A DNA stretch of 5,186 nucleotides from Deltaproteobacteria bacterium ADurb.Bin026 (GTDB lineage Bacteria; Desulfobacterota; Syntrophorhabdia; Syntrophorhabdales; Syntrophorhabdaceae). The notes beneath the pieces are model-generated. The model made no database searches. It was given only the letters and a program-made list of their open reading frames with translations, and had not been told where the DNA came from. Shown in pieces: positions 4,587-5,186 of this stretch. Numbering within the stretch: the first letter of the stretch is position 1; every line of letters starts with the position of its first letter. Both the position numbers and the translations under genes were made by a program. Where the stretch lies: assembly GCA_002071245.1 (NCBI GenBank), contig MWEV01000215.1, forward strand, positions 1 to 5,186, given 5' to 3'.

Positions 4587-5156
4587 ATGATAAATCCTGA
4601 AGAGGCTTATAAATATATGGACAACCTTGAATTTTTACACGAAATTGAGAACGCATCAGATGAAAACATATCATCATGTTATCAGTGTTATAAATGCTCT
4701 ATCGGATGTCCTGTTGCCGCTGAAATGGATGTGCTACCACACAGGATAATACGCCATATAATAAACGGTAACCAAGAAAAGGTGCTCGGCTCTAAATCCA
4801 TATGGATGTGCTTGCAGTGTAAGGCTTGCAGCGTCAGGTGTCCCAATGATATAGATATTGCCCATGTCATTGACACATTGCGCAAAATATCTGTAAAGCT
4901 GAACATGTATGCGGAAAAAGATATACGGCTCTTCGACAACCTTTTTCTCGAAAGCATTAAAGCACGTGGGCGTCTCTATGAGCTGGAGGTGCTTATGAAA
5001 TATAAAATAGCAAAGAAGGATATTTTGAGCGATACAAAGATGGGCATCGACATGATTTTCAAGGGTAGAATGGGTATTCTTCCGCATAACATCAAAGACA
5101 GAAAAACCCTGAAGACAATATTCAAGAAGATCGAAGATGATAGAACGAATGAATGA
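4587..5156 (+). CDS. hdrC: Heterodisulfide reductase subunit C-like iron-sulfur protein
   Basis: A 189-residue cytoplasmic electron carrier of the HdrC family. Two [4Fe-4S] motifs of the form C-x2-C-x2-C-x3-C are intact: C31, C34, C37, C41 (CYQCYKCSIGCP) and C75, C78, C81, C85 (CLQCKACSVRCPND), followed by DIDIAHVIDTLR as in other HdrC proteins. In known systems HdrC links HdrA (flavin, electron bifurcation) to HdrB (CCG cysteine-rich catalytic subunit). In bacteria such sets also work with hydrogenase, formate dehydrogenase or methylene-THF reductase partners. Here the partner genes are not visible, but the stop overlaps the start of the next gene, so it is probably the first gene of an operon. 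The start is uncertain: ATG 4587 is the first in-frame codon after a TGA at 4581 but lacks a ribosome site. ATG 4617 (residue 11) has AAGAGG 11 nt upstream and would lose no cluster ligand. Confidence 0.88.
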   Translation: MINPEEAYKYMDNLEFLHEIENASDENISSCYQCYKCSIGCPVAAEMDVLPHRIIRHIINGNQEKVLGSKSIWMCLQCKACSVRCPNDIDIAHVIDTLRKISVKLNMYAEKDIRLFDNLFLESIKARGRLYELEVLMKYKIAKKDILSDTKMGIDMIFKGRMGILPHNIKDRKTLKTIFKKIEDDRTNE

Positions 5157-5186
5157 CGATATTTTTATAGAGCAACTCAAGGCCAT
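5137..5186 (+). CDS. Start of the gene after hdrC, cut by the right edge
   Basis: An open frame begins with ATG at 5137 (20-nt overlap with hdrC) or ATG at 5149 (8-nt overlap, ATGAATGA) and reads MIERMNDDIFIEQLKA to the edge. Overlapping stop and start codons imply translational coupling, so it is probably another subunit of the Hdr-like complex or a functional partner. The visible 16 residues do not show the CCG motif of HdrB or the FAD/NAD motifs of HdrA, so I cannot name it. AAGAAGA (5124-5130) lies 6 nt before 5137, giving slight support to the longer start. Confidence 0.55.
   Translation, partial: MIERMNDDIFIEQLKA

Noticed and set aside
4734..5186. 150-residue minus-strand open frame
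   Set aside because: It lies antisense to hdrC, whose eight cluster cysteines are intact; it has no recognisable domain and is open at the edge only.

Overview
The window is AT-rich bacterial DNA, probably from an anaerobe. The clues are a type III glutamine synthetase, a heterodisulfide-reductase-type iron-sulfur subunit (HdrC), a signal-peptide TPR protein with an Ada-like Cys/His domain, and a long intergenic tract of 7-bp repeats. This mix would fit Nitrospirota (Thermodesulfovibrionia-like) or Desulfobacterota, but that is inference: there is no rRNA or other marker gene here.

Layout, left to right. (a) 1-68: possible start of a leftward gene running off the edge, with a TTG start, a GAGGT ribosome site and a well-spaced promoter at 103-131; low to moderate confidence. 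(b) 69-674: 600 bp without a convincing gene. It holds an inverted-repeat element (244-316), a mosaic of TTCTGAC-type heptamers alternating with C-rich spacers (384-586), and the terminator of the next gene (630-655). (c) 675-986, minus: small exported Lys/Ala/Pro-rich low-complexity protein built from DNA tandem repeats. It has its own promoter, which reads as either sigma-70 or sigma-54, a strong ribosome site and a clear terminator. (d) 1182-1952, minus: exported protein with an Ada-type Cys/His domain followed by TPRs. (e) 1953-2226: divergent intergenic region. (f) 2227-4323, plus: complete glutamine synthetase III (glnN). (g) 4324-4586: intergenic region with several dyads and a probable weak terminator. 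(h) 4587-5156, plus: hdrC-like protein with two four-cysteine cluster motifs, overlapping the start of a further gene that runs off the right edge.

How the parts work together: GlnN would assimilate ammonium in the cytoplasm. HdrC would pass electrons between two [4Fe-4S] clusters in a multi-subunit Hdr-like complex whose other genes should lie to the right. The two minus-strand proteins are predicted to be exported and have no visible metabolic link to the plus-strand genes. No CRISPR array, tRNA, rRNA, transposase or phage gene was seen. I did not find a convincing new multi-gene system. The most unusual items are the heptamer mosaic with possible G-quadruplex spacers, the repeat-built exported peptide with overlapping promoter signatures, and a pair of similar intergenic segments near 1123-1158 and 4528-4573.
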